NCBI RefSeq assembly: GCF_905475395.1 | Contig: NC_058340.1 | Coordinates: 70,596,181 to 70,660,180, forward strand | Length of the DNA stretch: 64,000 bases | From: Chrysoperla carnea | Lineage: Eukaryota > Arthropoda > Insecta > Neuroptera > Chrysopidae | Direction: 5' to 3' | In this document: positions 12,890 through 27,013 of the stretch, piece by piece | Position numbering within the stretch: position 1 is the first letter of the stretch | How the letters are laid out: each line of letters starts with the position of its first letter | Notes under the pieces: generated by a model | The model's input: the letters and a program-made list of their open reading frames with translations, nothing else | Told to the model about the DNA's origin: nothing | The model's database searches: none | Translations under genes and position numbers: made by a program

Positions 12890-13480
12890 AACTTTTAGTT
12901 AATATCTCAAAAATCATTCATCCAATCATTAAATGAACCGGATATTATTCTTTAGGGGTCAAAATTACCTTAGCTACCAAGTTTAATCAAATTCCGAAAA
13001 AAAAAATATTTCCCGATTTTCCCTTTTTTCAAGAAAATTGTAACAAATCGAATGGAATTTTGTGATCGAAAATCTTCAGAAATCGTGTTTCATTATCGAT
13101 TAAACAAGCAGTTATCGAAATATCGACTAAAACCGTATACGAAAGGTGATATTGATACTTCAGAAACAAAAAATCAACTACAAAAATCTCAAAATCAAGC
13201 TGATTATTTAGAAGAATAAGGGTTCAGAATATATAAAAATCAGGATACGATCCAAAATAGAAGCTTGTCTTGTTGACTTGTGTCGTACACGATTTTGGAT
13301 GATCTCAAAAAACATTCACCCAGACGTTATATAAACCCTTTTTGTTTCAAAATTACCCTATACACGAAGTTTTTTCAAATTACGGCACAAAATTTTTTCC
13401 AGATTTTCTCGATTTTGTAACAAAGTTGCTAAAATCGGAAAGACTTTTTTGTCTCTGATTTCTATCATTTTCTATAATAA
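12890..13480 (+). repeat. diverged family B repeats
   Basis: Words such as ccaatcattaaatgaaccgg, gggtcaaaattaccttagct and caagtttaatcaaattccg match family B but with many substitutions; at least two degraded units. Confidence 0.55.
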
Positions 13481-13738
13481 TTTTAACCAAAAAAACTTCT
13501 TCTAAAACGATTAGACATGAAGTTTGAGATATAACCTATAGCTCTAAAAAAAGCTTGATTCCAGGAAAATTAAATTTAATATCTCCGTACTTTTATTCAA
13601 TTAAATCAAAGTCCAATGTCAGAAGTACTGTGTTCCCTTCAAAATTTTCCTGGATCTTGAATTTTTCGAAGAAATTTCAGATCATTTTCCCCTCAGATCA
13701 TGTTTTAAACTCTTCATGACCAATTAAAATTATAATAA

Positions 13739-13894
<156 letters not shown>

Positions 13895-14579
13895 TGATAA
13901 AAACTATACATAACACATAATACTTACCACACAATATCACCTCAAAGTACATTCATTACTACTTACTAAACATTTAAATACTATTCTGATCTCTAATAAC
14001 AATAATAAGTCCCAAAACTAAATATATAGTTTTCAAAACAATTTTAACACTTTTAACACAATAACAATCATATATATTTCAACAATAACACGAATAACAA
14101 TAACATCTATTCAAATACCATAAACAATTGTTGAACACTTAATATTTGATATTATTAATAAAGTCAATTAAATATATTAGTTTTACAAATACGGTAAGTC
14201 TTTTTAATTTTACTGTTTAGACGTAATTTATTGGAAATTTTTTTCAGGGCCGGTTAATTTAAATTTACTTTATAAATTAGTTTTAATTAATCATGGCACA
14301 TGCTCGTTAATAAAGTCCATAAATCCGAAAATATACCGGGATTTGGAATTTTAACATGTTGGGGAATAGCAACTGTTAAATGAATAAATTCATTTTCGAT
14401 AATATTGCTCCATCTTCTAAAGATTAAAAGTCTACTTTTATAAATTAAATTTAATAAAAATATAGTTTGATGAAGATTTTTGTAAATATCTTAATTAAAA
14501 AGATAAAAAATTCACGAAAATTTTCATCCAGCAAGATGGACAGAGCCAAAAGACGATTATTTATTATTTTGAAACCCCC

Positions 14580-14645
14580 GAATTAAATAGGCTCTATAGC
14601 CAAAGTGTGTCGTTCGTGGACAGCCAATATAACCTAATCTAACCT
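14580..14645 (+). mobile_element. truncated SINE 3' end, copy 3 (+)
   Basis: Only the last 65 bases of the family are present: ggctctatagccaaagtgtg through gtggacagccaatataacct and a TAACC-type tail, as at the 3' end of copy 2. 5' truncation is typical of retroposition. Confidence 0.6.
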
Positions 14646-14649
14646 AGCT

Positions 14650-14990
14650 CCCGAACTAAAACAAAAGGGTATTATAGTCTGACCGCTATGTGTGTGTTTT
14701 TGTTTGTCTGTCTGTCTGTACCATTGTAGCCCCTAAACGGGTGAACCAATTTTAATTTTTTTGGTTTTGTTTGAAAGGCATGTTAATGGAGAGTGTTTGT
14801 GGCTATGTATCAAGTGCTAATTTATGGTTCCGTACCAGAAAAAACTAAAAATTGGCCAAAATCATCCAAATCGGCTCAATTTGGAAAAGGCTTTAAGGAA
14901 AAAGACAATTTAATAGAGAGTGTGTTTAGATAGGTTTCAAATGCGAGTTTAGGGTTCCTTAGCCGAAAAATTTTTCGAGAGTTTTTTAAA
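14650..14990 (+). repeat. non-LTR-like dispersed repeat
   Basis: gtttgtctgtctgtctgtac, cccctaaacgggtgaaccaa and the later gagagtgt...ggtttcaaatgcgagtttag resemble a 3' region widely seen in insect retroelement-derived repeats. Family assignment is from memory and not certain. Confidence 0.45.
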
Positions 14991-16238
14991 TTTTGTAAAT
15001 TTCACTTATAATAAACACTTAATGACATAAATCCGACTAGTGATGCTAGATGCTATCTAAATAGTAATTAATTTAAAGATTTTAAAGTTGTTAAATCTGT
15101 TTAAAAAAAATTTTGTGTGCTGTAAAAATACAGTGTACTTACTGTTCGATCAGCTTTAAAGAATATGATAAAAATTATTTTGAAATCGAAAATAGATAGC
15201 TAAAGCTTTAAATAAGAAATTTTAAGCAAAACATATTCTGTGTCTTTTTTATCTTTATTAGACTTTTTCTCAATATTACACCAAGTAATTCTATCATATT
15301 AAAAATATTTTAGTTTAATTAACGGATTTATTAACGAGCTTGTGAAAGTTGAAATCGTAAACACAATGAGGTAAGTAGTTTTTTTCAGTTAACAAAAAAA
15401 AAAATATTGAAGCATTTTATATGAAATAAATTTTTTTTTTTTTACATTAAAAAATTACATAGTCCAAAATTTTTTATGTTCAACTTTACAAATTTGTATG
15501 TATCTCCAATAATAAAAATAGCAAAAACATATACAAGTTATTGATTAATATATAAATACAAGTATAAAAATAAAAATATACACCTATATTACAGCATGTT
15601 TCAGGAATAATAATAATTTTTAATTTTGTACCAAAAAAACATAGTCCAAATTTATGAAAATGATTGATTTCTCTCTTTCATTCTTCTTATACACGAAAAG
15701 GAATATAACATGAAAAAGTGACGACTTATGAAGTATTTCTAAAATTGGGAATAAAAAAATATTTACTTGAAGTTATTTCTCATTCATTTTTAAAATGATT
15801 TTATTTCGTTAATAATTAACTCAAAATTATTTTTACTCTTGGGCTTTTAAACATTTTTTTCATTCAATTTTTTCTCGATTTATAAAGTTTACGAAAAACT
15901 GTTCTGGGCATAAATTGATATTGAATGAAGTTCTAATATAAATTTCTGTGATCTCAGTGAAGGACATTATGAAAATTGTATCACGATAACTCGATTATCT
16001 TTTTAACGTGCTTTTATTAGCTTCATGCGTATGTTTGTATATTATTATGTAACGGAATCTTTGAACATGATTTTGACCCCCTTCGAAAAGTCGTATTAAC
16101 TCGAAATTTGGCATACTTATCAAGGACCGATGACAATACAATAATTTAATAAGTTTATTCAATTATCATTTATTACAAATTTGCGTACATTTACTTGCGC
16201 TTCTACCATATTTTTACTGAATTTTTGATAAACAAAGC

Positions 16239-16555
16239 AAATAATAGTTTAAAAAACGAAAAAACCACACACTTTTGTAACTAGCTGAACTAAAAATGTA
16301 GAAAATAACTTCTTTAAATTCAAAAAAATCGTTTTATCGTAAAAATGCATGGTGTACTTTTTAAGATATTATAATATCCCTTTACTTTTACCAATATCTG
16401 TCAATAAAATATTTACAATAATAGGAAAATAAACCACCCCACGCTTTTTTATGATAAAATGATTGTTTTTGAATTTAAATAAATTATTTTCTACCTTTTA
16501 GTTCAGCTACTTACAAAAGCGTGTTTTTCTAGTTTTTTTTAAAACTATTATTGTT
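16239..16555. mobile_element. foldback repeat, about 115-bp diverged arms
   Basis: The left arm (16239-16354) includes acttttgtaactagctgaac and atgtagaaaataact; the right arm (16432-16555) includes their inverted forms ttattttctacct and gttcagctacttacaaaagc. The preceding text ccccttcgaaaagtcgtatt may belong to the same element. Confidence 0.65.
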
Positions 16556-17069
16556 ATCTATCATGACCTTTCGTTATCATTCTGTACACATTCTATTGTA
16601 CATAGTAATTTAAACAAAAAAAAAAAGAATGCAAAATACAAAATACAAAAACGACCAGTGTTATTGTATACAAAAAGTTATTCGTCAGTGATTTCAATAT
16701 AAAATTGGAAACATTTTCATCATTTTAAATGTTTATTTGAAAGCATTTATACAATAATGTATACATAAAGCACCTATACATACATACCTTGATACATTTA
16801 TATATATTTATTATTACTATAAATGCTTTTGATGATTGCAAAATACAATTTTCAGTCAGATGTTCCAGAATTTCAGATCTACGGGAAAACACTATTTTTT
16901 TAATATGTTTTTTTGTTTTTTGTTTTGCTTTGATACACGTGATACAACCGATTATACAAGTGTCGATCTTTTTGGAATATATTCTTTACCAGACACTTTT
17001 CCCGATATTTCCATTTCAATATGATTTTCAGTATAATTTTTCGAGAATAGCTTTACTTTCGAAGACGAT

Positions 17070-17800
17070 TTTTACACCAAATATTGCGATATCTCAGAAA
17101 CTCTACATCCAATCATAAAATTAACCTGATTTTATTCTTTTTTGTATCAAAATTACCCCATGCGCTTTTCTCGATTTTTTCAAAGAGGTACGTACCGTAA
17201 GGTACGTAAGGTAATATGGATCCAAAAAGTACAAAAATCGGGTGCATTTGATGATTGGTCTAATAGTTTTTGAGATACGGACTAAAATCGATCCAAATAT
17301 TGCCATATCTCAGAAACTCTGCATCCAATCATTAAATTAACGATTTTTGTACTTTTTGGGTCAAAATTACTTTATATACTGAGTTTAATCGAAATTGGAG
17401 ATAAAAAAAATTTCTCAATTTTTTGCTATTTTTTCAAGGGGAAAAATCGCAAAAAAAATTTGTGTTTTGGAATTGGATGAAACTCGGTGGAGGGGGTAAT
17501 TTTGATCCAAAAAGTATAAAAATCCATTTAATTTAATGATTGGATGCATTGTTTCTGAGTTATCGCAATATTTGGGTCGATTTTAGTCCGTATCTCAAAA
17601 ACTATTCGACCAGTCATTAAATGCACCTGATTTTTGTACTTTTTGGGTCAAAATTAACTTATATAAGTTTTATTGATATTGGAGATTTTTTGAAGAGAAA
17701 ATTTTTCGATTTTTTGGAACTTTTTTAAGGGTACTCCTTTGAAAAAATCTAGAAAAACGCAACAAAAAATTTTGTTCTGATGTAAGTCTATTCATTATAA
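17070..17800 (+). repeat. family B repeat array
   Basis: Two to three units of about 300 bases: ttgcgatatctcagaaactc / tgccatatctcagaaactct, each followed by catccaatcattaaattaa and later tttttgggtcaaaatta. It also holds a short palindromic GGTACGTAC/GTAAGGTAC patch near 17186-17212. Confidence 0.75.
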
Positions 17801-18261
17801 AATTGCAAATCAAACCAAAAACAAAGAAATTGTGTGCTTTCGGGTACTTTATTAATCGGAAAAACTTTCCCCTTTTTTGGATGATCTAAACATCGACTAC
17901 TTTACTTCATGGAAACTCTTCCCTTTTTGCATGTCTGAAACATCTTATACATATATTTATTATTACTATTGAATAAATGATTTTGATTCTAGTAAATACA
18001 TTTGTATAACGAATAACCGGTGTTTTATACTAAAAAACAGAGAAGAATGAGGATTTGGGGTAGCTAAATATATAAATTTTCGAATAGGAAAAACATCATG
18101 CACCCAAACATTAAATTGTAGGATACCTCCAGCTCTACCTGCAACTCCACTCATTCACTTACTATAGATATACTCTGTTGATTCATCATCATTATTATTA
18201 TAATAAAAATTTTGGCCATTTTGTAGAGATTTTCACCAGTCTTTGATACACTTATTTATAT

Positions 18262-18750
18262 ACTAGAGTGATACCCACCCGCTTCGCTGGGTTTAAATGT
18301 AAAGATTAATAAAGATTGCTCTCGCTTATCCCCTTTCTATAACACTCAAAATAATGGTAATAATTGTTTTACACAGGTAAAATATATGTATGGTTTTACA
18401 TTTTTTTAAATGTATAATAGTCGTAATTATCCATTGAGTATATCAGAAAAGATGGCCGTGAAATATTTTATATTGACTACTTTTACAGAAATCTGTAATT
18501 TATGGCAATGTAAAATGACTACTTTTACAGAAATCTGTAATTTATGGTAATGTCAAATTAAATTAATTTAAAAAAATTTTTTTATTAATATATCTTTATA
18601 AATTATATCTCATGTGTTATTCTGAAGTATGAGCTATATTGTTGTACAGTTTAATTAAAAACCATTCGCTAGTTTTAGCGTGAAAGCGAAACAAACAAAC
18701 AAACTAACAAAAATGAAATAACTTTCGCATTTATAATATATAGAGATTTC
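18262..18750 (+). repeat. repeat with non-LTR-like ends
   Basis: Begins near tagagtgatacccacccgct and ends aacaaacaaacaaactaaca then aactttcgcatttataatat. Such ends are common in insect retroposed repeats. An internal 35-base phrase (actacttttacagaaatctg...) is duplicated at about 18476 and 18517. Confidence 0.55.
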
Positions 18751-20321
18751 TGTTTTAAATATGCTCATAACGCGAGTGCTGGCGAGTTAAGAAAAGTAAA
18801 ATTTGACTAATAAACGACGTTAAATTAGTATTATAATGAAAATTGGTATTATATAAGTATTTATAACAAATCTTTAACACATTTTAATGGGTTATATTTG
18901 GTATCCATTTGGTAAAAACCATTTTCTTTATATTAAAATACATAATGAATATAATAATATACAAAAAACCACTGTTTGAATAAAAATGAATACTATACGA
19001 GTATATGTTTAACATTTATGGTTGGCTCATCACCAATGATATTATTATTGCTTACTCCATGCTCCCCGGTTCGATGGTTTTACGCTGTGCATTTATTTTT
19101 GTTATTTTTTTATTTATATATAAATATTTTTGTATACATATATAAATATTTTCTTTCAAATGCTTTTCTTTCCACATATCTATTGAAACAAAATAGTCTT
19201 TTTTTTCTCTAGTCTTTACTATTTAGTATAGGAAGCTTTCATTTTGATTTATTTTACATTAAAAAAAACATGTACTTACTTATGGTTTCTCCATATGTGT
19301 ATATGCAAACAAAATTAAAATCTTGTAAAAAGCTTTTCACATATTGTGTGCTTTTTTTGTTATTGTAGATAATTTTGAATTTTCATTACATTTGCCAACT
19401 AAGTTTTTTTTTGTTTTTAATTTTAATTTTTTTAATAGTGATGTTAATTTTGTTAAAAACTATTTTTTGATATAAAAAAAAGTTTGTTCGAGCAACATTC
19501 ACGATTACGAAAAAAAGCCTAAAAGGACTTAGTCTGTTTTAGGGCATAATAAATTACTATAAATGAGTCTCGATCATTCAAAGTAAACAAAATTTATTGG
19601 ATTGAAGTAAATACGTTAAATTGGATGTTGATATTCTTATAAGAAGTAAATATTTATTGAGTCAACGCTCTCTGATGTAAACCTGGTGATCTGTAAGTTA
19701 TTCTAGGTGAAACGAGCTATCAGAAAGGAGCTATTTATAACGGACACAAAAGTAAATTTCGTATTTGGTCTACCATATTAGATGTTGTTGTTTCTGTTAT
19801 ATTTTCATGGTTACTTGTTATGTAATAAATTAATTCAATATTAAATTCTATACAGTCCTAGTTGTATCCTATGATTTAAGATTCATTCGAAAGATTAAAT
19901 CTAGAGCTAAGCACTTTCATGGTAAGCAATATAAGCTGAGAAGGCAAGGGTCGAATTAAGTGGCTTAGTCGAAGGCTGAATAGATAATTTTGTATATCCC
20001 TTGTTTGTTATTTTTGAAAAATTTTCAATTGTCCATCGAAGTAATCGAGTAACGGCCAGTATACGTATATATATATATATATATTAATAATAAAAAATAA
20101 TGATAACCCAGACCATTCATCAGTGTTATATATTAACATTTATATACACATTATATAATACAAACATTATATTATATGTACAACCTCATTCAGTAAAGTC
20201 AGTCATAGAAATTGTACCTACATTATATATGTTATATAATATATATAAAACTTTACATTTAGAGGTAACTAACTCTCTGTTTTGTACAATAATAAATAAT
20301 TACAGTACCAGTAATGTACAT

Positions 20322-20570
20322 GTGCGGATCCAAAGATGGGTGAAAGACATCATCTTTTACAAATTTTGGTCTTAGGGTTGAAATTATTTGTATCTTATTT
20401 TCAACTTTGATGATGAATTTTGTAATAACTTCATGAATGTAGACGAAAAACAATAATAAAATTTCTCGATATCTGCCTTGATTTTTTGAAATATCGAAAG
20501 CTAAATAGTTAAACAAAATTTTCAATTTTAGATATTTTGAAAATAACTCCAGATATCGAAAAATTTTAGT
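20322..20570 (+). repeat. family D repeat, copy 1
   Basis: Shares with 30178-30415 the words ttgatgatgaattttgtaat, atgtagacgaaaa, tttctcgatatctgccttga and gatatcgaaaaatt. Confidence 0.7.
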
Positions 20571-21315
20571 CTTATTTTTCGTATTATATTGTCATGTAAT
20601 AACATAATTCACCATCAAAATTGAAAATATATATTTTTTTAAATTTATGTCTCCAATACCGTGCATATACATCCTTAATTAGTCGAGCACAACCAATTTT
20701 TTGTTTTCAATAATGTACTAAGGTTTTAACTTTACTTTAAATAGTTTTTTTTTAATTTCCACCAACTAGTTTTGGTGAAATCTACGAAAACAAATTATTA
20801 ATCTACCGTTTTCCTATAAGACCAATGTTAAATACGCCTACTTTTGAAGTCATTTATTTATTTATATAATCGGACAATCCCCTCTTAAATTTTCAGAATT
20901 GATTAAGACTTTATCCAAAATTACTCAAAAATGCTCATAAAAACTTCATATTCCCCTCTCCAAATAATTATCTGTATCCGTGCTTGATTAACGGTATACG
21001 TATATGTATGCAAACCAGCAACTCCACCTCTCTAATAAAACTGTATAGTGTATAGATACCTATGTATGCTCTCTGCTCGTCCATTTTACGCTTCTTTACA
21101 TCTGTTTTACAACGCTTTTATCATGATGAGATGAGACCTTTTTCTTCCCTATTTCAATTTTTTTTAAATATATTACTATGTATATATGATGGTTTGTATG
21201 TTTATATATGTTTTGAGTTAGTGGATTGAATGTGCTTTTTCTAAAGTTTACTTATAATATGAAATGAAACTCTTTTTAAAATTTAGTAGATGAAATATAA
21301 TGTATGTATATTATA

Positions 21316-21317
<2 letters not shown>

Positions 21318-21383
<66 letters not shown>
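21318..21383. repeat. (TA)n microsatellite, about 33 units
   Basis: An uninterrupted TA dinucleotide run. Shorter TA runs lie at about 1619-1638, 6323-6347 and 20066-20084. The open frame through it is an artefact. Confidence 0.95.
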
Positions 21384-21386
<3 letters not shown>

Positions 21387-21580
21387 TTATAATTATTATT
21401 ATAGAAATGAACTTTATATGAAGATCATAAACAGTGTGGTTATTAAACTAGAATACATCGAACAATTTAAAAGAGTATCGAACTAATGTTGATTTATTAT
21501 GTAATGATAGTTTTGCCTTATATCAATTTTTTTTATTAACGTATTACAATTTTGTTCCAAAAATTTGTACTCAAATAATG

Positions 21581-22085
21581 TGTTATTTTTAGCTTTATAA
21601 TACCACGCAACTTCAAAAATATGTAATATATTTTGTGCAAGTGTTGCTTATAAATTTGATAATATAGCTATATATCTCTTCAATCATCAATACTCTAACT
21701 ATAGTCGTCTCTGTTCATCAAATGATGGATCTTCGATGAATTCATAATTAAATTAAAATTTTGTTTTATATAATCAACAACCTTATATTTGTATGGTATT
21801 ATTATAAACTACCAGATTGTTTAAATATTTTAGATAGTTTTTTATCACACTCTCTAGTTTTTTTAATTTTGAAATATCCAATTGAAAAGGATAACTTATA
21901 TGATTCATCATTTTTTCAGCCAACTTTGAACGATAAAATAATAATAAATAGCCCAATAGCCTAGGAATTTTTTGTGATTTTTGGAAACTATATTTATTAA
22001 AAAATGTATGTATTTATAAAGTTTTATTGAAATCCCTGGAATTATTCAATCCTTGCATATTTTCTTAAATTTATTAGCCCGAAAA
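21581..22085 (+). repeat. about 500-bp duplicated segment, copy 2
   Basis: Counterpart of 1065-1545, about 20 kb downstream in another toy intron. The two have diverged by substitutions and short indels. Confidence 0.75.
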
Positions 22086-22530
22086 AACAGACATATACAA
22101 ATCTCTAACAAAATTTTTTTTAAAAGTCAGAAACATAATTAGAAAACGGAAGGAAAGTAATGTATTTTGAACAAGCCATATTGTAAAATATAATTTTACT
22201 AATATATGTTATATAAATATAAATGCTAATATGTATATGTAGAGTTGTTGAGTAGTATTATATTATACATATATATAGTTACATATTATATATTTTGTTC
22301 ATAAGCATTAACTGTATCAACATTACTTACATAAATTACTATTCATAAAATAAGAACTTTTTATTTATAAAGAATCACAGATAAATTATCAACTCATACA
22401 TACCATTTTATAAACTTACATTACATCCACATACATAGTCTAAAAATCTTTTTCTATTCATACATTTTACAAAATGAAAACGGTTTAATTTATATAAAAT
22501 TTTCAAACCACCTTGAAAAAAATTATCTTT

Positions 22531-22566
22531 TTAGTATTGGAGCTGGGGTAAAAGCTCCAATACTAA
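22531..22566. repeat. perfect 14-bp hairpin
   Basis: ttagtattggagct and agctccaatactaa are exact reverse complements around an eight-base ggggtaaa loop. Confidence 0.75.
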
Positions 22567-24119
22567 ACAAAAGTTGTACCTTGATGGCTTCAGTTTATCG
22601 AAAAATATTGCATCCAAATAGAATGTTATCTATGATGAATTATAATCTTGTATCATTGATCACAAATTAATAAAATGTAAATAAAAGTGATATCTGTTTC
22701 ATCAATGATCATTATGTAGTTCAGAATTTGTCTCTTATAAAGCCCTTTGCGGCCTTTTTAAAATCAGGGAAAAATGAAAAAAATTATTGATAATACAAAA
22801 ATTTAGAAACCCGACCATCGTAGTCAAAAAAAGTAGTCAACCTCGGAATCTAACGGAAGAAGCTTCATTTTTTTTTACAAAACCTTTATTTTGATAGTAC
22901 AAATGTTGTCTCAAAAGTCATATATGGTCACGCATGCGCGTCCTTAGATATTCAAGGTCAAAGCTCGCAAAAATCAGTTTTTTTAAATATCTCGCTTTCT
23001 TTTTGCCTTCAATCGTATTAACATTTATTTCGAAAGTTGTAGAGAACACGAGAAAATATGAACGCCTTTAAAGCTAAATAATACTGAAAATTCGAGAATT
23101 TTCGAATTCATAACATAACTTTTATATTACCATATAAGTAGAATTAACAGAAAACGATTTAAGAAATATTCCTTCTAGAAACACACATATAAAAATCATC
23201 CTCTTTTTAAAAGCTATTTTTGAAAGCACTTTTATATTTTTATTAACATTTATATGATGTATAAAAAAAATTTTTAATATAGATAAGTAAATTTTTATAA
23301 ACAATTTTTATAATTGGATAACATATTATAATGATATGTCTATGTATAATTTATTTTAAGTGGTATAATGAATAATATATATATGGTGAATAATATGAGC
23401 TTGAGAATATATAAGCTTTTCTATTGAAAGCTTGAATATAAACTTCTACTATTCTATACTACTTAACCGTGTACGCATTTCATTACTACGTATAGAATAT
23501 ATTAAATAATATGCTTCAATTAATAAAATTAATATTTCATTAAAGTTTTTAACATTAATATATAGAGATAAGACTATATTATTATGATTTCTATATGTTC
23601 ATTCTTCTAATTCTATAGTTTAATACTGAAACGTTTTTCACGAAAAATTATTTTATTGTTTAAGAATGTATATATTTACCTGAGCTCACTACTTTAAACT
23701 TTTAGATTTGAGTTTTTAAAATTTGCATTTTTAACAAGTAAATCCATTATTGAAGTGTTTTTAAAGGTCGAGATATGATGAATGATAGAGAAGACTACCA
23801 GTGAGTTCCCCTTCTGCTAATTTATATGTCATTGGCTACATATTGTTTACATTATTGCTATTAAGTAAATAGTTAAAAAACGATTTATGGAATATTATTT
23901 AATACATTAAAAGTTAAAAGTTAATAATGACTTTGACAAAGACACAAGGGAACTTACAGGCTAACAAATCTCTCGCGTTCTCTATATATAATATCTTATG
24001 ATAAAAACAGCGATTATATTATGCCTTAGTCATAGCAATTCTTCGTCAAAATACTTCCGGTCAAGACTGTTCTTAATTACTTGGTGAAAATTGTATACAA
24101 AAAAAAAATTAACAATATT

Positions 24120-24180
24120 TTTTTTTTTTTTTTTTAATATTTTGGCAAGGGCCATTAAGCCAAATAAATAAATAAATAAT
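24120..24180 (+). repeat. possible non-LTR 3' tail
   Basis: ttggcaagggccattaagcc followed by aaataaataaataaataat looks like the end of a jockey/CR1-type element with an (AAAT)n tail. The body is not recognisable. Confidence 0.35.
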
Positions 24181-25029
24181 AATAACGATACATAGACGCT
24201 AGGATGTAATACACAGGATTGAGGAAGGCGCTACCGAAACCCATCGGAGCTAGGTAAAGATTACAAACATAAATGTTGGGGGTCATGGATTGTTAGACAG
24301 TAGAGAAAAGTTAGTGTGACATTTAAAAGACAGCACAGTGTATTTTAAGGGGGATTTAGACATCGATGTTCGAAGATTTAAAGAAATGGGCTATATATTT
24401 AAGGATATTTTTATTGTTTAGGGACAGGAAACAATTTTATTGGAATGAAAATTAAATTAAAAATTTTGAAAAAGACAAAAATATTTCGAGTATTAAAAGC
24501 TATAAAATAATTTGGTAGAACTTCGGTATTAAATGGCGATAATGAACAATATAACTTTATAATGAGACTTTAATATTCTGTTATAATTGTCTATACTTGT
24601 GTATGTATGTATGTATGTTTTATATCGTATTAATAAAAGTATTTAGGGATTCAATAAATTTTGAACCAACAATAAAATACAATCAACCAAACTTTATGCT
24701 ATAAAAAAAATATAAATACCTCTTTTTTTAGTAGCTACTTCCATTATTTGTTTTATCGAAATATCGAAAAGTTCTAGTTTGGAAAAACGATAAAGAAATT
24801 AAAGTATTGGAACATTCTATGATGTTAACCTGGTCTGAGTAGTTTAAGTTCCGATTGAATATAAATTTGTTTCGTGTTACTTATAGTTTTTTCATAGTAG
24901 TTCATATTTAACTAATCAGAAATGAGACAATACGAATTCATGTTTACAAAAAAAAAGCAATGTAATAAACTCTTGGAAGAGAATTAAGTTTTATTTATCA
25001 GCTTTCATTTAAGGGCGTTTAAAAATGAG

Positions 25030-25490
25030 TGTATGGAAATATTTGAGACTTACGTTTCAAATTTTGAGGGTAGATTCTGTTAGAACTTCAGACGAAAATT
25101 AAGAGTAAAACTTATCGAAGATCTATATTATAGTTTTTGAAATATTGATGCCTAAATATTTATGCAGGGATTTTCAGCAAAGCTAATCGAAAGCGTTTTT
25201 TTTAAGGAGTAGTCATAAGATAACATAAAACTATATTTTTAATAATAAATTTACCTTGGAATATATAAAAACAAATTTCCTGTTTAAAGAAGCTCATAAT
25301 TTTGTCGGCAATAAAGTCATTGTATATAACACTAAAATTCAATGATTTTAATGAAAACAAAATTATGAGCTTGTATAAACATGAAATTTGTTTTTACACA
25401 TTCCAATTACTTTATAGGCAAATATTTGACATGCTTTTAACTAATAAATAGTTTAAGTTTTCCAAATTAATATTAAGAAAATAAGATGAT
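25030..25490 (-). repeat. family E repeat, minus-strand copy with nested foldback
   Basis: The reverse complement carries aatttggaaaactt...ttagttaaaagcatg and tttaggcatcaatat as in copy 1. It is interrupted by the inverted repeat at 25258-25407. Confidence 0.55.
25258..25407. mobile_element. foldback element, about 47-bp arms
   Basis: ggaatatataaaaacaaatt (from 25258) and aagctcataattttg (25290-25304) reappear inverted as caaaattatgagctt (25360-25374) and aatttgtttttacacattcc (ending 25407). It sits inside a minus-strand family E copy, so it inserted later. Confidence 0.65.
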
Positions 25491-26911
25491 CCTAAGAAAA
25501 CTTCATTTTTTGGAAAAGTATTTAAACTATTGGATAAAATCAAACGATTTTTATCAAGTTCAGTGCCGAAATGACGGAATATTAAACCATATTGGACTCT
25601 ACTAAATGATAAGGAGATTATATGACGGAAGTTATGATATGATGTAGCTCAAAGTATTAGCTCATATTAAACTGGTTATATCATGTTTTTTTTGTTCCTC
25701 TGATAGCATAATACATAAAACTGTATATATGTATAGAAACATAAAAAAAAAAACTATTATGTTCATTATTACCCTCTTCGTTGTATATATCGTTGTAATT
25801 TATGTTGCAAAAATAGAAGGCGTACATAACAGTTACAGAGTAACTGAGTACTTATATTTATTTATGTCATTCATTTAATACTGTCATGATACATGATAGG
25901 GTCCTGCAATTTTTATACATACACATGATTATATTGTGAATTTGTTATTTATTGAAGGGGGCATGCTTTTATTAATAAGGGACGATGAATCCATTCAAAT
26001 TGATTAAAATTATCAGTGAGTATATATATGGAAAAATATTTGATTATGTCAATAAAAAAAACTGCCTTTTCTTACATTAGCGACCCAATTACATAAAAAA
26101 CTTATGAACTGGGAATAAACGTAGCGAATCTTAACTTTAAGTATGGGAAAAATTTTATCGAGTAATTCAATCAAAAACTAGAAAGGACTAGGGAGAATCT
26201 TAGTCCTATAATATTTCTTCCTCCTTCTAGATCCCCTTCTTTTGCAGTTTGATTAATTTCGGTAACAAACTTTATCGAAAATACCAAGAAAAACTTATTC
26301 AATAGCATTCTCAAAAATTGTGGCCTCTTTAATCAAGGCTAAGAAAGCCACAATTGTTTTCTAAGACATAAAACAAATTTGTAGAAACATCGTCTCAAGG
26401 CTTGTTTTTGGACTACGTATTGGATCAGAATACGTGTTTTTCCCGAACTTGTTTTCACTCTCGTCAAACAATAAACAAGGCTCGTTGGTGGCTCAGTTAT
26501 CAAATTTTGGAACATTATTTAAAACAATGCCAAACTTATTTATTTCATAAAAATATTTCGTAAATATTCTTAATCCGTCATTACCCGCGCTAAGAGTATT
26601 TTGCTCACACTTAACTTAAAACTATCTACAGTTTTTTTAAATATATTTTTAAGTCCCCTGAGGAATTGTGAGAGTTTCTCTCAGCACGAGAGTAAAGATG
26701 TAAAAAAAAAAATATTAACTTCGGAAATTTTCAAACTCTTTTCGTGTAATTTCGTTAATTTAATGTTTAAGTTGTACTCAGTAAATTAAAAAACCTTGTG
26801 ATAGAAATATGATGAAATTAGTTAAAATGAATTTATTTCTTTAGATTATTTCTCCTCTCTAATGTTTTCACGTTCTATATAGAGTTTATAATTTACAAAG
26901 TTAAAGAATAT

Positions 26912-27013
26912 TTAACCCACGAAACATTTAACGCATGAGTAAATCTCTAATGTAAATCTCTAATCACGCGGTCTAAGATTACCGAACGATTAACGCGAGT
27001 ACTGACGGGTTAA
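26912..27013. mobile_element. piggyBac-like MITE
   Basis: A 102-base element starting TTAACCC and ending GGGTTAA, with TTAA at both ends as expected for the piggyBac target site. The inner ends are imperfectly inverted (ttaacgcatgagt versus attaacgcgagtactg). Confidence 0.45.

Noticed and set aside
16789..17118. 109-residue open frame
   Set aside because: AT-rich, Phe/Ile-rich, and it runs into family B repeat sequence; no homology recognised.
21304..21486. Open frame rich in Tyr-Ile
   Set aside because: It is the translation of a (TA)n microsatellite.
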